NCBI GenBank assembly: GCA_012512665.1
Contig: JAAZDU010000117.1
Span: forward strand, 1-23,012
From: Bacillota bacterium
GTDB lineage: Bacteria > Bacillota > Dethiobacteria > DTU022 > JAAZDU01
Direction: 5' to 3'
DNA: 23,012 bases
The translations under genes were made by a program, and so were the position numbers. The notes under the pieces were generated by a model. That model was not told the origin of the DNA. It ran no database searches and saw nothing but the letters and a program-made list of their open reading frames with translations. Of this stretch, positions 14,403 to 23,011 are shown in pieces; position 1 is the first letter of the stretch, and each line of letters starts with the position of its first letter.

Positions 14403-14430
14403 GGCCTTATTGATAAGGCCTAATTTTTTT
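14403..14430 (+). terminator. Rho-independent terminator after nfu
   Basis: GGCCTTAT (14403-14410) and ATAAGGCC (14413-14420) form a stem followed by TAATTTTTTT (14421-14430). The run of seven T residues at the end fits an intrinsic terminator on the plus strand, 25 bases after the nfu stop. Confidence 0.88.
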
Positions 14431-14476
14431 CATAGCTTTTTAAGGCAAGGGCATCCTAACAGAAGGAGGGATAATA

Positions 14477-15652
14477 ATGCCAAGCAAAGAAATTTACTTG
14501 GATAATAGCGCTACTTCTCCCCTTTTCCCGGAAGTATGGCAAAAAATGCAGCAGCTAGGGCAAGAGGATTACGGCAACCCTTCTTCTTTACATGCTAAAG
14601 GGGTTAGAGCAAAGAGGTATTTAAACCGTTCCAGAGAAATAATTGCCAACGTCTTAGCGGTAAAACCTGAAGAAATTTATTTCACCTCGGGGGGGACAGA
14701 ATCTAACAACCTGGCCCTTTTTGGCTGCGCGCGCCAGCATAAAAAAAGAGGGCGCCATCTCATAACTACTGCTATCGAACATCCTTCCATCCTGGAACCT
14801 CTGCGCTACCTGGAAGAAAATGAGGGTTTTCAGGTCACATACCTTAGCCCCGACAGCAAGGGGCTCATCTCAGCGGAGCAGGTTCTTCAAGCGCTGCGCG
14901 ATGATACCACCCTGGTGGCCATCATGCATGTCAACAACGAAATGGGCTCCCGGCTGCCGGTGGAAAAGATCGCCCAGGCCGTCAAGGAAAAAAACAACCG
15001 CGTCCATGTCCACCTGGATGCAGTCCAGTCTTTTGCCAGGCTGGATATAAAACCCAAACAATACGGCATTGATTCCTTAAGTATTAGCGGGCATAAAATT
15101 CATGGCCCCAAAGGGGTAGGGGCCCTCTACCTGTCTGAGCAGAGCCATATCACACCCCTGCTCTTTGGAGGCGGGCAGGAGCAGGCCCTCCGCCCCGGGA
15201 CGGAAAACCTTCTGGGCATCGTAGGCCTAGCAGCAGCGGTGGAAAGGACCTTACCGCTGGTGAAGAAAAACTGGGAGCAGCTGAAAAAAATAAAAGAAAA
15301 TGCTGTCAGCAAAGTCCTCTCAGCCCTGCCGGAAGCAATTTACAACGGGCCTGAACCCGGCACCGATGATGTCCCCTATATCATTAGCTTTTGTTTCCCC
15401 GGGTTAAAGGGTGAAGTCCTGGTGCACGCCCTGGAAGAAGAAAATATTTTTGTCTCCACAGGCTCAGCCTGCCACTCACGCCATCCCGAACCCAGCCATG
15501 TCTTGCTGGCCATGGGCCTGCCGCGGAAAGCCGTGGAAGGCGCAGTGCGCTTAAGCCTTTCTCCCGATAGCAGGGAAGAGGATGTAGCCTACGCGGTAGA
15601 GACCCTGGTAGAAAAAGTAAAAGAGCTGACACATTTTCTGGCAAGAAGGTGA
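14477..15652 (+). CDS. Cysteine desulfurase, NifS/IscS family
   Basis: PLP enzyme that removes sulfur from L-cysteine as an enzyme-bound persulfide and hands it to Fe-S assembly or thiolation proteins. The 391-residue product has EHPS (H102), the cofactor contacts HLDAVQ (D181, Q184), the PLP lysine in SGHKIHGPKG (K207) and the persulfide-forming cysteine in STGSACHS (C332), followed by class-I-like RLSLSPDSREEDV. AAGGAGGG lies 6 nt before the ATG. Its stop overlaps the start region of thiI, and this pairing is known from Bacillus, where NifZ supplies ThiI with sulfur for 4-thiouridine in tRNA. I therefore infer that ThiI is its main partner here; with an Nfu gene just upstream it may also serve Fe-S assembly. 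Confidence 0.95.
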   Translation: MPSKEIYLDNSATSPLFPEVWQKMQQLGQEDYGNPSSLHAKGVRAKRYLNRSREIIANVLAVKPEEIYFTSGGTESNNLALFGCARQHKKRGRHLITTAIEHPSILEPLRYLEENEGFQVTYLSPDSKGLISAEQVLQALRDDTTLVAIMHVNNEMGSRLPVEKIAQAVKEKNNRVHVHLDAVQSFARLDIKPKQYGIDSLSISGHKIHGPKGVGALYLSEQSHITPLLFGGGQEQALRPGTENLLGIVGLAAAVERTLPLVKKNWEQLKKIKENAVSKVLSALPEAIYNGPEPGTDDVPYIISFCFPGLKGEVLVHALEEENIFVSTGSACHSRHPEPSHVLLAMGLPRKAVEGAVRLSLSPDSREEDVAYAVETLVEKVKELTHFLARR

Positions 15653-15657
15653 CTCTT

Positions 15658-16821
15658 ATGATGGCAACACTGCTGGTCCGCTATGGAGAGCTGGGCTTGA
15701 AAGGTAAAAACAGGCGCTTTTTTGAAAAAACCCTGGGGCAAAATATTAAGTCAACCCTTCTGGACCTGCAGGATTTTAAAATGAGCTACCAGCACCGGCG
15801 CCTTATCATTGAAATTAATGAAGAATTACTGCAGGAGGCCCTGGATCGCCTCTCAAAGGTTTTCGGCATTGCTTCCCTCAGCCGGGTCTGGACAACCCCT
15901 TTGGATTTGGAGCTAATAAAGGAACAGGCCCTGCTGCTCCTTAAAAAAACGCTGCCCAGGGGGGGTAGCTTCAAAGTACAAACACGCAGGGCCAACAAAA
16001 AGTTTTCTTACAACACCTATGAGATGAACAGTGAGCTGGGGGCTCATCTGCTCCGCAACACCGATGGATACTTCGTGGACGTGCACGAACCAGACGCTAC
16101 TATTAACGTGGAGATCAGGGAGCAGGAGGCTTTTCTTTATTCCTCTTCCCTGCCAGGTGCCGGGGGGCTGCCGGTGGGCGTAACAGGCAAAGGGCTCCTG
16201 CTTCTCTCCGGCGGCATCGACAGCCCTGTGGCCGGCTGGATGGCGATGAAAAGGGGAGTTTCTCTAGAAGCACTGCACTTTCATAGTCCTCCCTTTACCG
16301 GCGAAGGAGCCAGGGAGAAAGTCCTCGATCTCTGCCGCCAGCTGAAGCCCTACGGCGGCCCTGAAAAGCTACACCTGGCCCCTTTCACCAAAATACAAAA
16401 AGCCATCTACAGCCACTGCCCAAAAGATTACGGCGTTATCTTGATGAGGCGCATGATGATGAGGGTGGCTACCAGGCTCTCCGCAAGGCAAAAAGCCCAG
16501 GCCTTATTTACAGGTGAAAGCCTGGGGCAGGTAGCCAGCCAAACCATGGAAAGCCTGGCCGTAGTGGAAGAAGCGGCCGGCCTCCCCATCTTCCGCCCCC
16601 TGCTGGGGATGGATAAAATAGAGATCGTAAACATGGCTCAAAAAATAGGCACTTTCCCCATATCCACCAGGCCCTATGAAGACTGCTGCACACTTTTTTT
16701 GCCTCCCCACCCCGTCACCAGGCCTCGCCTGGAAAGCGCCCTGGAGGCAGAAAAAAAGCTGCCGGTGGAAGAGCTGGTGGAAGATTGCCTGGAGAATATT
16801 CTTACGCTGAAGGACTTATAA
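15658..16821 (+). CDS. thiI: tRNA 4-thiouridine sulfurtransferase ThiI (rhodanese-less type)
   Basis: Adenylates uridine 8 of tRNA and inserts sulfur delivered by a cysteine desulfurase; in some organisms it also helps make the thiamine thiazole. The 387-residue product has an N-terminal ferredoxin-like/THUMP region (about 1-165) starting LLVRYGELGLKGKNRRFF, the PP-loop ATP site LLLSGGIDSPVAGW (SGGIDS at 184-189) and the C-terminal EDCCTLFLPPHP block. It lacks the extra rhodanese domain of the E. coli enzyme. The ATG at 15658 was chosen because AAGGTGA lies just upstream; a GTG at 15649 overlapping the desulfurase stop would add three residues, and ATG 15661 is also possible. Confidence 0.94.
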   Translation: MMATLLVRYGELGLKGKNRRFFEKTLGQNIKSTLLDLQDFKMSYQHRRLIIEINEELLQEALDRLSKVFGIASLSRVWTTPLDLELIKEQALLLLKKTLPRGGSFKVQTRRANKKFSYNTYEMNSELGAHLLRNTDGYFVDVHEPDATINVEIREQEAFLYSSSLPGAGGLPVGVTGKGLLLLSGGIDSPVAGWMAMKRGVSLEALHFHSPPFTGEGAREKVLDLCRQLKPYGGPEKLHLAPFTKIQKAIYSHCPKDYGVILMRRMMMRVATRLSARQKAQALFTGESLGQVASQTMESLAVVEEAAGLPIFRPLLGMDKIEIVNMAQKIGTFPISTRPYEDCCTLFLPPHPVTRPRLESALEAEKKLPVEELVEDCLENILTLKDL

Positions 16822-16992
16822 AGCAATATAATATACTCCCGCTACAAATACCTGCCTTCTTCTCCATTAGCCCAGGAATATGATTTATAATAAATTCACC
16901 AGACCTAAGACAGGAAAGGTTACTCTGTGCGGTCTGGTGAAAAATTAAGTGTAAAGATATTAATAACAGCTATCTTTAACCAATATATTTTT
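16822..16992. other. Intergenic region between convergent thiI and lpdA, with two hairpins
   Basis: Besides the terminator-like stem at 16895-16941 there is an AT-rich hairpin, TAAAGATA (16952-16959) with TATCTTTA (16971-16978), followed on the plus strand about ten bases later by a run of seven T residues (16988-16994), which might stop transcripts from thiI. No coding signal was seen. Confidence 0.5.
16882..16941 (-). terminator. Probable terminator of the gcv operon
   Basis: TTCACCAGACC (16895-16905) and GGTCTGGTGAA (16931-16941) form an 11-bp perfect stem; inside the 25-nt loop ACAG (16910-16913) can pair with CTGT (16925-16928). On the minus strand the stem is followed by TTTATTATAAATC, only moderately U-rich. 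It lies 52 bases after the lpdA stop. Confidence 0.6.
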
Positions 16993-18399
16993 TTAAGCCA
17001 GGCCGGGAAACATGTGTGCCGGCATGCCCAATCCCTGATGGGCGGCTTCGCCAACGGCTTCTGCAAAGGTGGGGTGGGCGTAGATGGCTTTGGCCAGGTC
17101 TTTGATGTACATATCATTTTCCAGGGCCAGGGCTCCCAGGTGAACCAGTTCCGTAGCCATTTCTCCTAAAAGATGCAGCCCCAGCACTTTCCCCTGTGGA
17201 TCGCCTATGAGCTTGACCAGGCCAAAGGGCTGCCCGGCTGCCAGCGCACGCCCAATGGAGCCATAGGGCACTTTATAAACCTTGTACTCTACTCCATTTT
17301 TCTTCGCTTCTTCTTCCGTTAGCCCAACTCCTGCTAGCTGTGGCTGCGTGAAAACGCAATAGGGCACAGCTCTATATGAAATCTCTCTTTTGCCGCCCAG
17401 CATGTTTTCCGCAGCCACCTCTCCCTCGCGGTAGGCTACATGGGCCAGCTGGTAGTTGCCCACTACATCGCCAGCGGCATAGATATCGGGGTTGCTGGTT
17501 TCCATTTTTTTATTTACCTTAATAGCGCCCTGCTCTGTTTCCAGCTTTAACCCTGCCAGATCCAAACCCTGCAGGTTAGGCCCACGCCCTGTAGTTACCA
17601 GCAGGCTCTGGGCCTTAAGGATGGTGTTTTTACCGTTGAGGTCTAACTCCAGTTCCACCTCCTCGCCGCTTTTGCCCCTCACAGCTTTAACATTTGCGCC
17701 GGTCTGAATCTGAATATTCTCGCGGCGCAGCTGCGCTCTTAAGCGCCGAGTCAGCTCAGCCTCCACGCCCGGCAATATCCGGCGGCGGCAGAGAGCGGTA
17801 ATCTTTTCTGTCCCCAGGGCAGAAAAGATATAGGAAAGCTCGAAAGATACTACACCTGCCCCCATCACTATCATATCCCGGGGAACTTCTGTCAGGTCAA
17901 GGGCTTCGTCGCTGGTAAGGGGTTCCGCTTCTATCAGGCCTGGTATGGAAGGAAAGCTCACTTTGGAGCCCGTGGCTATAAGAAGCTTGCGGCCACGAAC
18001 ATTTTTTCTTTCCCCTTCTGCGCCGTCTACCTCCACCCTGATATGAGCGGGGCCTTCCTGGAAAGGAGTCCCCTCCCCCCTAAAAATATCTACCCCCAGC
18101 TTTGCCAGCAGCTTGTCTAGGCCTTCGGTGAGCTGCTTTACCACCTGGTTCTTTTTGTTAACCAAGCGGGGGTAATCCAGCTTGACTGAAGCCTGCAGCC
18201 CATACTCGCCTGACTTAAGAGCAAGCTGGTGCCTGTAAGCTCCCTCGGCCAGGGTCTTGGTGGGGATACAGCCTCTCTGCAAGCAGGTACCCCCCAGCTT
18301 CTCTTTTTCAATTAAAGCAACTGAGCCACCCAGCTGCTTTCCCCTGATAGCTGCCATATAGCCGGCAGGTCCGCCTCCTAAGATGACAACATCGTACAT
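16993..18399 (-). CDS. lpdA: Dihydrolipoyl dehydrogenase (L-protein of the glycine cleavage system)
   Basis: FAD-dependent disulfide oxidoreductase that reoxidises the dihydrolipoyl arm of GcvH and reduces NAD+. The 468-residue product has the FAD motif GGGPAGY (8-14), redox-active disulfide GGTCLQRGCIPTK (Cys39, Cys44), second dinucleotide motif VMGAGVVSFE, FAD motif DIYAAGDV and the C-terminal His-Glu pair HPTFAE (H442, E447). Length is normal and no lipoyl domain is fused to its N-terminus. It starts one base after the gcvPB stop, with AGGGGG 7 nt upstream lying inside the end of gcvPB. As the last gene of the gcv operon it is most likely dedicated to glycine cleavage. Confidence 0.95.
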   Translation of the reverse strand: MYDVVILGGGPAGYMAAIRGKQLGGSVALIEKEKLGGTCLQRGCIPTKTLAEGAYRHQLALKSGEYGLQASVKLDYPRLVNKKNQVVKQLTEGLDKLLAKLGVDIFRGEGTPFQEGPAHIRVEVDGAEGERKNVRGRKLLIATGSKVSFPSIPGLIEAEPLTSDEALDLTEVPRDMIVMGAGVVSFELSYIFSALGTEKITALCRRRILPGVEAELTRRLRAQLRRENIQIQTGANVKAVRGKSGEEVELELDLNGKNTILKAQSLLVTTGRGPNLQGLDLAGLKLETEQGAIKVNKKMETSNPDIYAAGDVVGNYQLAHVAYREGEVAAENMLGGKREISYRAVPYCVFTQPQLAGVGLTEEEAKKNGVEYKVYKVPYGSIGRALAAGQPFGLVKLIGDPQGKVLGLHLLGEMATELVHLGALALENDMYIKDLAKAIYAHPTFAEAVGEAAHQGLGMPAHMFPGLA

Positions 18400-18400
18400 C

Positions 18401-19867
18401 CTAAGACCCCCTATTAGCTGGTTTCCAGGCTATATCAAGCTGGCGAGCTGCCCTTGCTTCATCCAGGCGCCTGACAGGTGTGTGGTGGGGAGCTTCTTTA
18501 AGGGCTGCAGGGTTTTCTGCGGCCTCTTCCGCTATCTTCTTCATAACTGAAATAAAGCGGTCCAATGTTTCCAAGTTTTCGGTCTCTGTCGGCTCTACCA
18601 TCATAGCCTCTTCCACGATCAAGGGAAAGTAGACAGTGGGCGGGTGGATCCCTTCATCCAACAAGCGCTTGGCAATATCAAGAGTTTTTACGCCGCTTTC
18701 TTTCAGCTGCTTCCTGCCCGACAGGACAAATTCATGCATACAGTTCCTATCATAGGGAAGCTCGTAAAACTCTGCCAGGGCCCGCATGAGATAATTCGCA
18801 TTTAAGACCGCATCTTCGCTGACTTTTTTCAGGCCCTCGCTCCCCATGGTAAGAATATAAGCATAGGCTTTGAGCAGGACATTAAAATTACCGTAGAAAG
18901 ATTTAATTTTACCGATGGAGTGGGGAAGATCGTACCGCAAATAATATTTTTCGCCGTCAAACTCTACCGTTGGCACGGGCAAAAACGGCGCTAGCTTTTC
19001 TTTTACCCCAACCGGCCCTGCTCCCGGCCCGCCTCCGCCGTGAGGGGTGGCAAAGGTTTTGTGCAGGTTGAAATGCACTACATCAAAACCCATATCTCCC
19101 GGACGGGAATAGCCCATGATAGCGTTGGCATTGGCGCCGTCATAGTAAAGAAGGCCTCCTGCTTCGTGGACCAACTGGCAAATAACGTCAATGTTCTCGT
19201 CATAAAGGCCAAGCGTATTGGGATTAGTCAGCATAAGCGCCGCCACTTCTTCATCCAGCAGGGCCTTGAGGCTGTCTAAATCTACTCCGCCGCGGCTGTC
19301 AGATTTTACTTCTACAAGCTCGTAGCCGCACATATTAACAGTAGCCGGGTTAGTGCCGTGGGCCGAGTCGGGAATAATGACTTTGCTGCGGGGGTTGCCC
19401 TGTTGTTCCAGGTAAGCGCGGATAAGTATAAGCCCGGTCAGCTCACCGTGGGCACCAGCAGCGGGCTGTAGAGTTACTTTATCAACGCCGCCGATCTCGG
19501 CTAAAAACTGCTGTAGCTCGAACATCAACTGCAGGGCTCCCTGTATAGTCTCCTGCGGCTGATAGGGGTGAAGGTGTAAAAACTCCTCCAGGCGCGCAAG
19601 CTCTTCGTTAATCCTGGGGTTGTATTTCATGGTGCAGGAACCCAGGGGGTAAAATCCCGTATCAACACTGTGGTTAAGCTTAGAGAGGTTGGTAAAGTGC
19701 CTTATGACATCCAGCTCTGATAGCTCGGGCAAGGGAGGAGCTTCCTTGCTCAAGTAAGCTGGTGGAATAAGGTCTTCAACATTTTCTGCCAGCACATCCA
19801 GAGGCGGCAAAGAATAAGCCTTGCGCCCAGGATGGGATTTTTCAAATATTAATTTCGTCTCTTTCAT
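18401..19867 (-). CDS. gcvPB: Glycine dehydrogenase (decarboxylating) subunit 2
   Basis: PLP-bearing half of the split P-protein; with GcvPA it decarboxylates glycine and transfers the aminomethyl group to lipoyl-GcvH. The 488-residue product has [16 protein letters not shown] (168-183), [20 protein letters not shown] and the PLP lysine in [20 protein letters not shown] (K270). Size is normal for the two-subunit type found in Firmicutes, Thermotoga and others. The ATG overlaps the gcvPA stop by four bases and has GGAGGTG 5 nt upstream, so production of the two halves is probably coupled in a 1:1 ratio. Confidence 0.97.
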   Translation of the reverse strand: MKETKLIFEKSHPGRKAYSLPPLDVLAENVEDLIPPAYLSKEAPPLPELSELDVIRHFTNLSKLNHSVDTGFYPLGSCTMKYNPRINEELARLEEFLHLHPYQPQETIQGALQLMFELQQFLAEIGGVDKVTLQPAAGAHGELTGLILIRAYLEQQGNPRSKVIIPDSAHGTNPATVNMCGYELVEVKSDSRGGVDLDSLKALLDEEVAALMLTNPNTLGLYDENIDVICQLVHEAGGLLYYDGANANAIMGYSRPGDMGFDVVHFNLHKTFATPHGGGGPGAGPVGVKEKLAPFLPVPTVEFDGEKYYLRYDLPHSIGKIKSFYGNFNVLLKAYAYILTMGSEGLKKVSEDAVLNANYLMRALAEFYELPYDRNCMHEFVLSGRKQLKESGVKTLDIAKRLLDEGIHPPTVYFPLIVEEAMMVEPTETENLETLDRFISVMKKIAEEAAENPAALKEAPHHTPVRRLDEARAARQLDIAWKPANRGS

Positions 19868-21213
19868 GACAGCACCTCCAATCTATTAAGAAGTGCATCC
19901 ATCTCTTCTTTTGTCCGCTGTTCCGTCACAGCCAGGAGAAAAGCATTTGCCAGATCTTTTTCCGGATAATACTGCGACAGGGCAGGTCCTGCCAGGAAAC
20001 CTCCTTTAAGAAGCTGCTGCTGTACTTTTTCCCAGGGTGTATCAGCTTTAACAGCAAATTCTTTAAAGGTTGGGTCGGGATATAGAACTTGAAAGCCCTT
20101 GATGGACTGGAGGCCTTTTTTCAAATAGTTCGCTTTTTGCAGGCAGTGATTTGCTACTTCCTTTATCCCTTCTTTGCCCATCAAGCAGAGGTAAATAGCA
20201 GCTGCGAGGGCGTTTAAAGCCTGATTGGAACAGATGTTGGAGGTGGCCCGGTGGCGCCGGATATGCTGTTCTCGCGCCTGCAGCGTGAGCACAAAGCCCT
20301 TTTTCCCTTCCTTGTCAAGGGTAGCGCCCACGATCCTGCCGGGCATTTTGCGCACATACCTCTCCCTGCAGGCAAAGAAACCTAGGTATGGGCCTCCCAG
20401 AGAAAGGGGGTTCCCAAGAGCCTGGCCTTCCCCTACTACTATATCAGCACCGTAGTCTGCAGGCCTGGCCAAAAGACCTAGAGATAGCGGGTCTACTACG
20501 GCGATAAAAAGGCCTTTTTTGGTCTGGTGTACCATCTCACCCAGGCGATCTACCGGCTCCAGGGCGCCAAAAAAGTTTGGCTGCTGCACTGCCAGACAAG
20601 CTACCTTGTCATCAAGCTGCTTTTGCAGCGCTTCCAGGTTTGTCACTGCTCCCCGGCGGGGGATCCCCACCACTTCCAGCCCCATGGCCCGGGCATAAGT
20701 ATGTACCGTGCGGCGGTATTCGGGATGGACAGTTTCTGGCAGAAGCACTTTAGTAAGGCGGTTAATTTGGTGGGACATCCAGGCAGCTTCGGCCAGGGCT
20801 GAAGCACCGTCGTACATGGAAGCATTGCTGACATCCATCCCTGTCAAAAGGCAGATGAGGCTCTGGTACTCGTAAATAGTCTGCAAGGTGCCCTGGCTAA
20901 CCTCAGCCTGGTAAGGAGTGTAGGCTGTATAAAACTCACCGCGGCTGATTAGCTGACCTATAGCAGCAGGTATATAGTGGTCATAAGCACCGCCTCCCAA
21001 GAAGCAAACACTCTTGGAAAGGGGCATATTCTTTTTAGCCAAACTGTTAAAATGCTGCCTCAGCTGGCTCTCGGCCAGAGGCCCGGGGAGCTGAAGTTTA
21101 CCCTGGAAGCGAAGCTTTTTGGGAATGGAATCGAATAGATCCTCTACCTTTTCTATTTCCAGAAAATCCATCATCTTCCTTCTGTCTTCTTCTGTATGGG
21201 GAAGATATCTCAT
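19864..21213 (-). CDS. gcvPA: Glycine dehydrogenase (decarboxylating) subunit 1
   Basis: First half of the split P-protein, a PLP-fold subunit that lacks the cofactor lysine and completes the active-site dimer with GcvPB. The 449-residue product starts [20 protein letters not shown] and has SFIGAGxYxHY-like [15 protein letters not shown] (about 71-85), [24 protein letters not shown] (96-119, family block) and [23 protein letters not shown]. Length is normal. GGAG lies 9 nt before the ATG, inside the end of gcvH, and the gene follows gcvH by six bases. Confidence 0.97.
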   Translation of the reverse strand: MRYLPHTEEDRRKMMDFLEIEKVEDLFDSIPKKLRFQGKLQLPGPLAESQLRQHFNSLAKKNMPLSKSVCFLGGGAYDHYIPAAIGQLISRGEFYTAYTPYQAEVSQGTLQTIYEYQSLICLLTGMDVSNASMYDGASALAEAAWMSHQINRLTKVLLPETVHPEYRRTVHTYARAMGLEVVGIPRRGAVTNLEALQKQLDDKVACLAVQQPNFFGALEPVDRLGEMVHQTKKGLFIAVVDPLSLGLLARPADYGADIVVGEGQALGNPLSLGGPYLGFFACRERYVRKMPGRIVGATLDKEGKKGFVLTLQAREQHIRRHRATSNICSNQALNALAAAIYLCLMGKEGIKEVANHCLQKANYLKKGLQSIKGFQVLYPDPTFKEFAVKADTPWEKVQQQLLKGGFLAGPALSQYYPEKDLANAFLLAVTEQRTKEEMDALLNRLEVLS

Positions 21214-21219
21214 GGCATA

Positions 21220-21600
21220 TCACTCCGTATCCAGGCTTTCTTCATACTCCTTAGCATCTTTTAACTCCTGGAGCTGCTTTGGATCCTTAATTTCAATCTC
21301 AATAATCCAGCCCTCATTGTATGGGTCGCTGTTGAGAACTTCGGGGGTTTCTTCCAACTGCTCATTAACGCTTATGACTCTACCATCTACTGGCATATAA
21401 AGGTCACTGACTGCTTTAACCGATTCTACCACACCAAATACATCTTCCCGCGAAAACTCATCGCCCACCTGGGGCAGTTCGACAAAAACAATGTCCCCTA
21501 ACTTCTCCTGGGCATAAAAGGTTATACCTATTTTGGCCGTACCATTCTCTACTTCAACCCACTCGTGTGTTTCGCTATACTTTAAATCTTCGGGATACAT
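21220..21600 (-). CDS. gcvH: Glycine cleavage system H protein
   Basis: Lipoyl-carrier protein that shuttles the aminomethyl intermediate between the P, T and L proteins. The 126-residue product shows THEWVEVENGTAKIGIT, GDIVFVELPQVGDEF and the lipoylation site GVVESVKAVSDLYMP (Lys62), ending in the GWIIEIEIKD block. Length is normal. AGGTGA lies 9 nt upstream of the ATG, within the end of gcvT, and the gene starts two bases after the gcvT stop. Confidence 0.97.
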   Translation of the reverse strand: MYPEDLKYSETHEWVEVENGTAKIGITFYAQEKLGDIVFVELPQVGDEFSREDVFGVVESVKAVSDLYMPVDGRVISVNEQLEETPEVLNSDPYNEGWIIEIEIKDPKQLQELKDAKEYEESLDTE

Positions 21601-21602
21601 AA

Positions 21603-22703
21603 TTATTTATCACCTCGCTTATAAAATGGAAGGGAAACCACCTTGGCTTCTATTATTTTCCCCCTTATATCCAATCCTACTTCATTGCCTACCTCTGCTA
21701 GTGCGGGAGGCAGGTAACCCATACCCAAACTTTTTCGCAGTGTAGGAGAAAAAGTGCCGCTTGTTACCTCTCCTACTTGCTGACCTTTGTGTACTAAAGG
21801 ATACCCCTGGCGGGGAACTCTTCTGCCCTCAACTTCAAAGCCGACAAGCTTTTTGGCAACACCTGCTTTTTTGATTTTAAGCAAGGCATCTTTTCCAATA
21901 AAATCTTCTTTAGAGAAATCAACAAAAAATCCCAAGCGGGCTTCCAAAGGATTTTTTCCCGGGGATAATTCATGCCCATAAAGGGGCATACCGGCTTCCA
22001 ACCTCAGCGTATCGCGGGCTCCCAGGCCTGCCGGCTTAAGTCCCAGTTCTTCACCAGCCTCCAGCAAGCTATCAAACACCTTTTCTATGTGGTGGGGAGC
22101 AACGTAAAGCTCAAAACCATCCTCGCCGGTGTAACCTGTACGTGAAAGAAGTACTTTTGTGCCTGCCACTTCCACATCGGCCACAGACCAGTAATACTTT
22201 ATGGAGGCCAGATCATATGTGGTCAAAAAAGATAATATTCGCGCTGCCAAAGGCCCCTGCAGAGCCAGCAGGCCAAGATTATCCGACTGATCTTCCACCT
22301 GCGTCCCGGGGAAAGATGTAGAATGTTCTTTAATCCATTCTAAATCCTTGTCAGCATTGGAGGCATTTACTACCAGCATAAATACTTTTTCCTGCAGCCG
22401 GTAAACCAGGATGTCATCTACTACGCCGCCGTCGGGATAGCAAAGGAAGCTATACTGCACCTGGTTTACTCTCATGCGCGCGGCGTTATTAGTAGTTAAA
22501 AACTGGACAAAATCCAGGGCCTGCAATCCTGTGATCATAATCTCCCCCATATGAGAGACATCAAACAGCCCTGCTTTTTCCCGCACAGCCTGATGCTCCT
22601 GCATAATACCCTCGTACTGGACCGGCATCAGATAGCCGGCAAACTCAACTATCCTGGCCCCCAATTCCTGATGCCTCTTGTAGAGACGAGTTTTTTTTGC
22701 CAA
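21603..22703 (-). CDS. gcvT: Aminomethyltransferase (T-protein of the glycine cleavage system)
   Basis: Transfers the methylene group from aminomethyl-GcvH to tetrahydrofolate and releases ammonia. The 366-residue product has the family start KTRLYKRHQELGARIVEFAG, GLFDVSHMGEI, NASNADKDLEWI, LLALQGPLA, TGYTGEDGFELY and RDTLRLEAGMPLYGHEL, ending with EAKVVSLPFYKRG. The start is TTG: GGAGGTG lies 6 nt upstream, and the ATG four bases earlier is out of frame. First gene of the operon, 30 bases after the riboswitch terminator, so it and all following gcv genes depend on read-through at the glycine riboswitch. Confidence 0.96.
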   Translation of the reverse strand: MAKKTRLYKRHQELGARIVEFAGYLMPVQYEGIMQEHQAVREKAGLFDVSHMGEIMITGLQALDFVQFLTTNNAARMRVNQVQYSFLCYPDGGVVDDILVYRLQEKVFMLVVNASNADKDLEWIKEHSTSFPGTQVEDQSDNLGLLALQGPLAARILSFLTTYDLASIKYYWSVADVEVAGTKVLLSRTGYTGEDGFELYVAPHHIEKVFDSLLEAGEELGLKPAGLGARDTLRLEAGMPLYGHELSPGKNPLEARLGFFVDFSKEDFIGKDALLKIKKAGVAKKLVGFEVEGRRVPRQGYPLVHKGQQVGEVTSGTFSPTLRKSLGMGYLPPALAEVGNEVGLDIRGKIIEAKVVSLPFYKRGDK

Positions 22704-22732
22704 TCATTGCACCTCCTTTTTTATTAAGTGAT

Positions 22733-22772
22733 AAAAAACAGAGGAAAAAGCCTTTACAGGCTTTCCCTCTGT
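22733..22772 (-). terminator. Intrinsic terminator of the glycine riboswitch (expression platform)
   Basis: On the minus strand ACAGAGGGAAAGCC pairs with GGCTTTTTCCTCTGT around a short loop and runs into TTTTTT. It starts directly after the closing helix of aptamer 2. Glycine binding is expected to favour read-through into gcvT, as shown for homologous gcvT riboswitches; the exact alternative pairing was not worked out. Confidence 0.88.
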
Positions 22773-22948
22773 CCTCTTACCTGAGAGCATAGCTCTTAAA
22801 AAGAGCACAACCCCTTCGGTGCCCCGTTAAAAACGGGTTCTCTCCAGAGATGCATCCCCTGTTGGTACTGGACCTGAGAGCTTCCCTTGCAGGCGCCAAT
22901 CTGAAAGGTTTCTCCTTCGGTGGTCCTAAAAAAGGACACTCTCCCAAC
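22773..22948 (-). promoter_or_regulatory. Tandem glycine riboswitch (two aptamers) upstream of gcvT
   Basis: Aptamer 1 spans about 22862-22948 and contains GGGAGAG, ACCACCGAAGGAG and the closing CTCTCAGGTCC; aptamer 2 spans about 22773-22850 and contains GGAGAGAACC, GCACCGAAGGGG and CTCTCAGGTAAGAGG. The repeated GGAGAG, CCGAAGG and CTCTCAGG blocks in the same order are diagnostic of this class. The P1 helix of aptamer 1 pairs TTGG with CCAA, that of aptamer 2 TCTCT with AGAGG; the linker of about 11 bases joins them. It senses free glycine and controls the glycine cleavage genes. Confidence 0.96.
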
Positions 22949-22982
22949 AAGTTCATATGCTCACATTTTTATTTTGCCTAAT

Positions 22983-23011
22983 ATTGTATTATTCAAACAC
23001 CAGCATGTCAA
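22983..23011 (-). promoter_or_regulatory. Sigma-A promoter of the glycine riboswitch-gcv operon
   Basis: On the minus strand TTGACA (23011-23006) and TACAAT (22988-22983) are 17 bases apart. The -35 is a full consensus match and the -10 matches five of six. Transcription would start near 22976, about 28 bases before aptamer 1. Confidence 0.88.
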
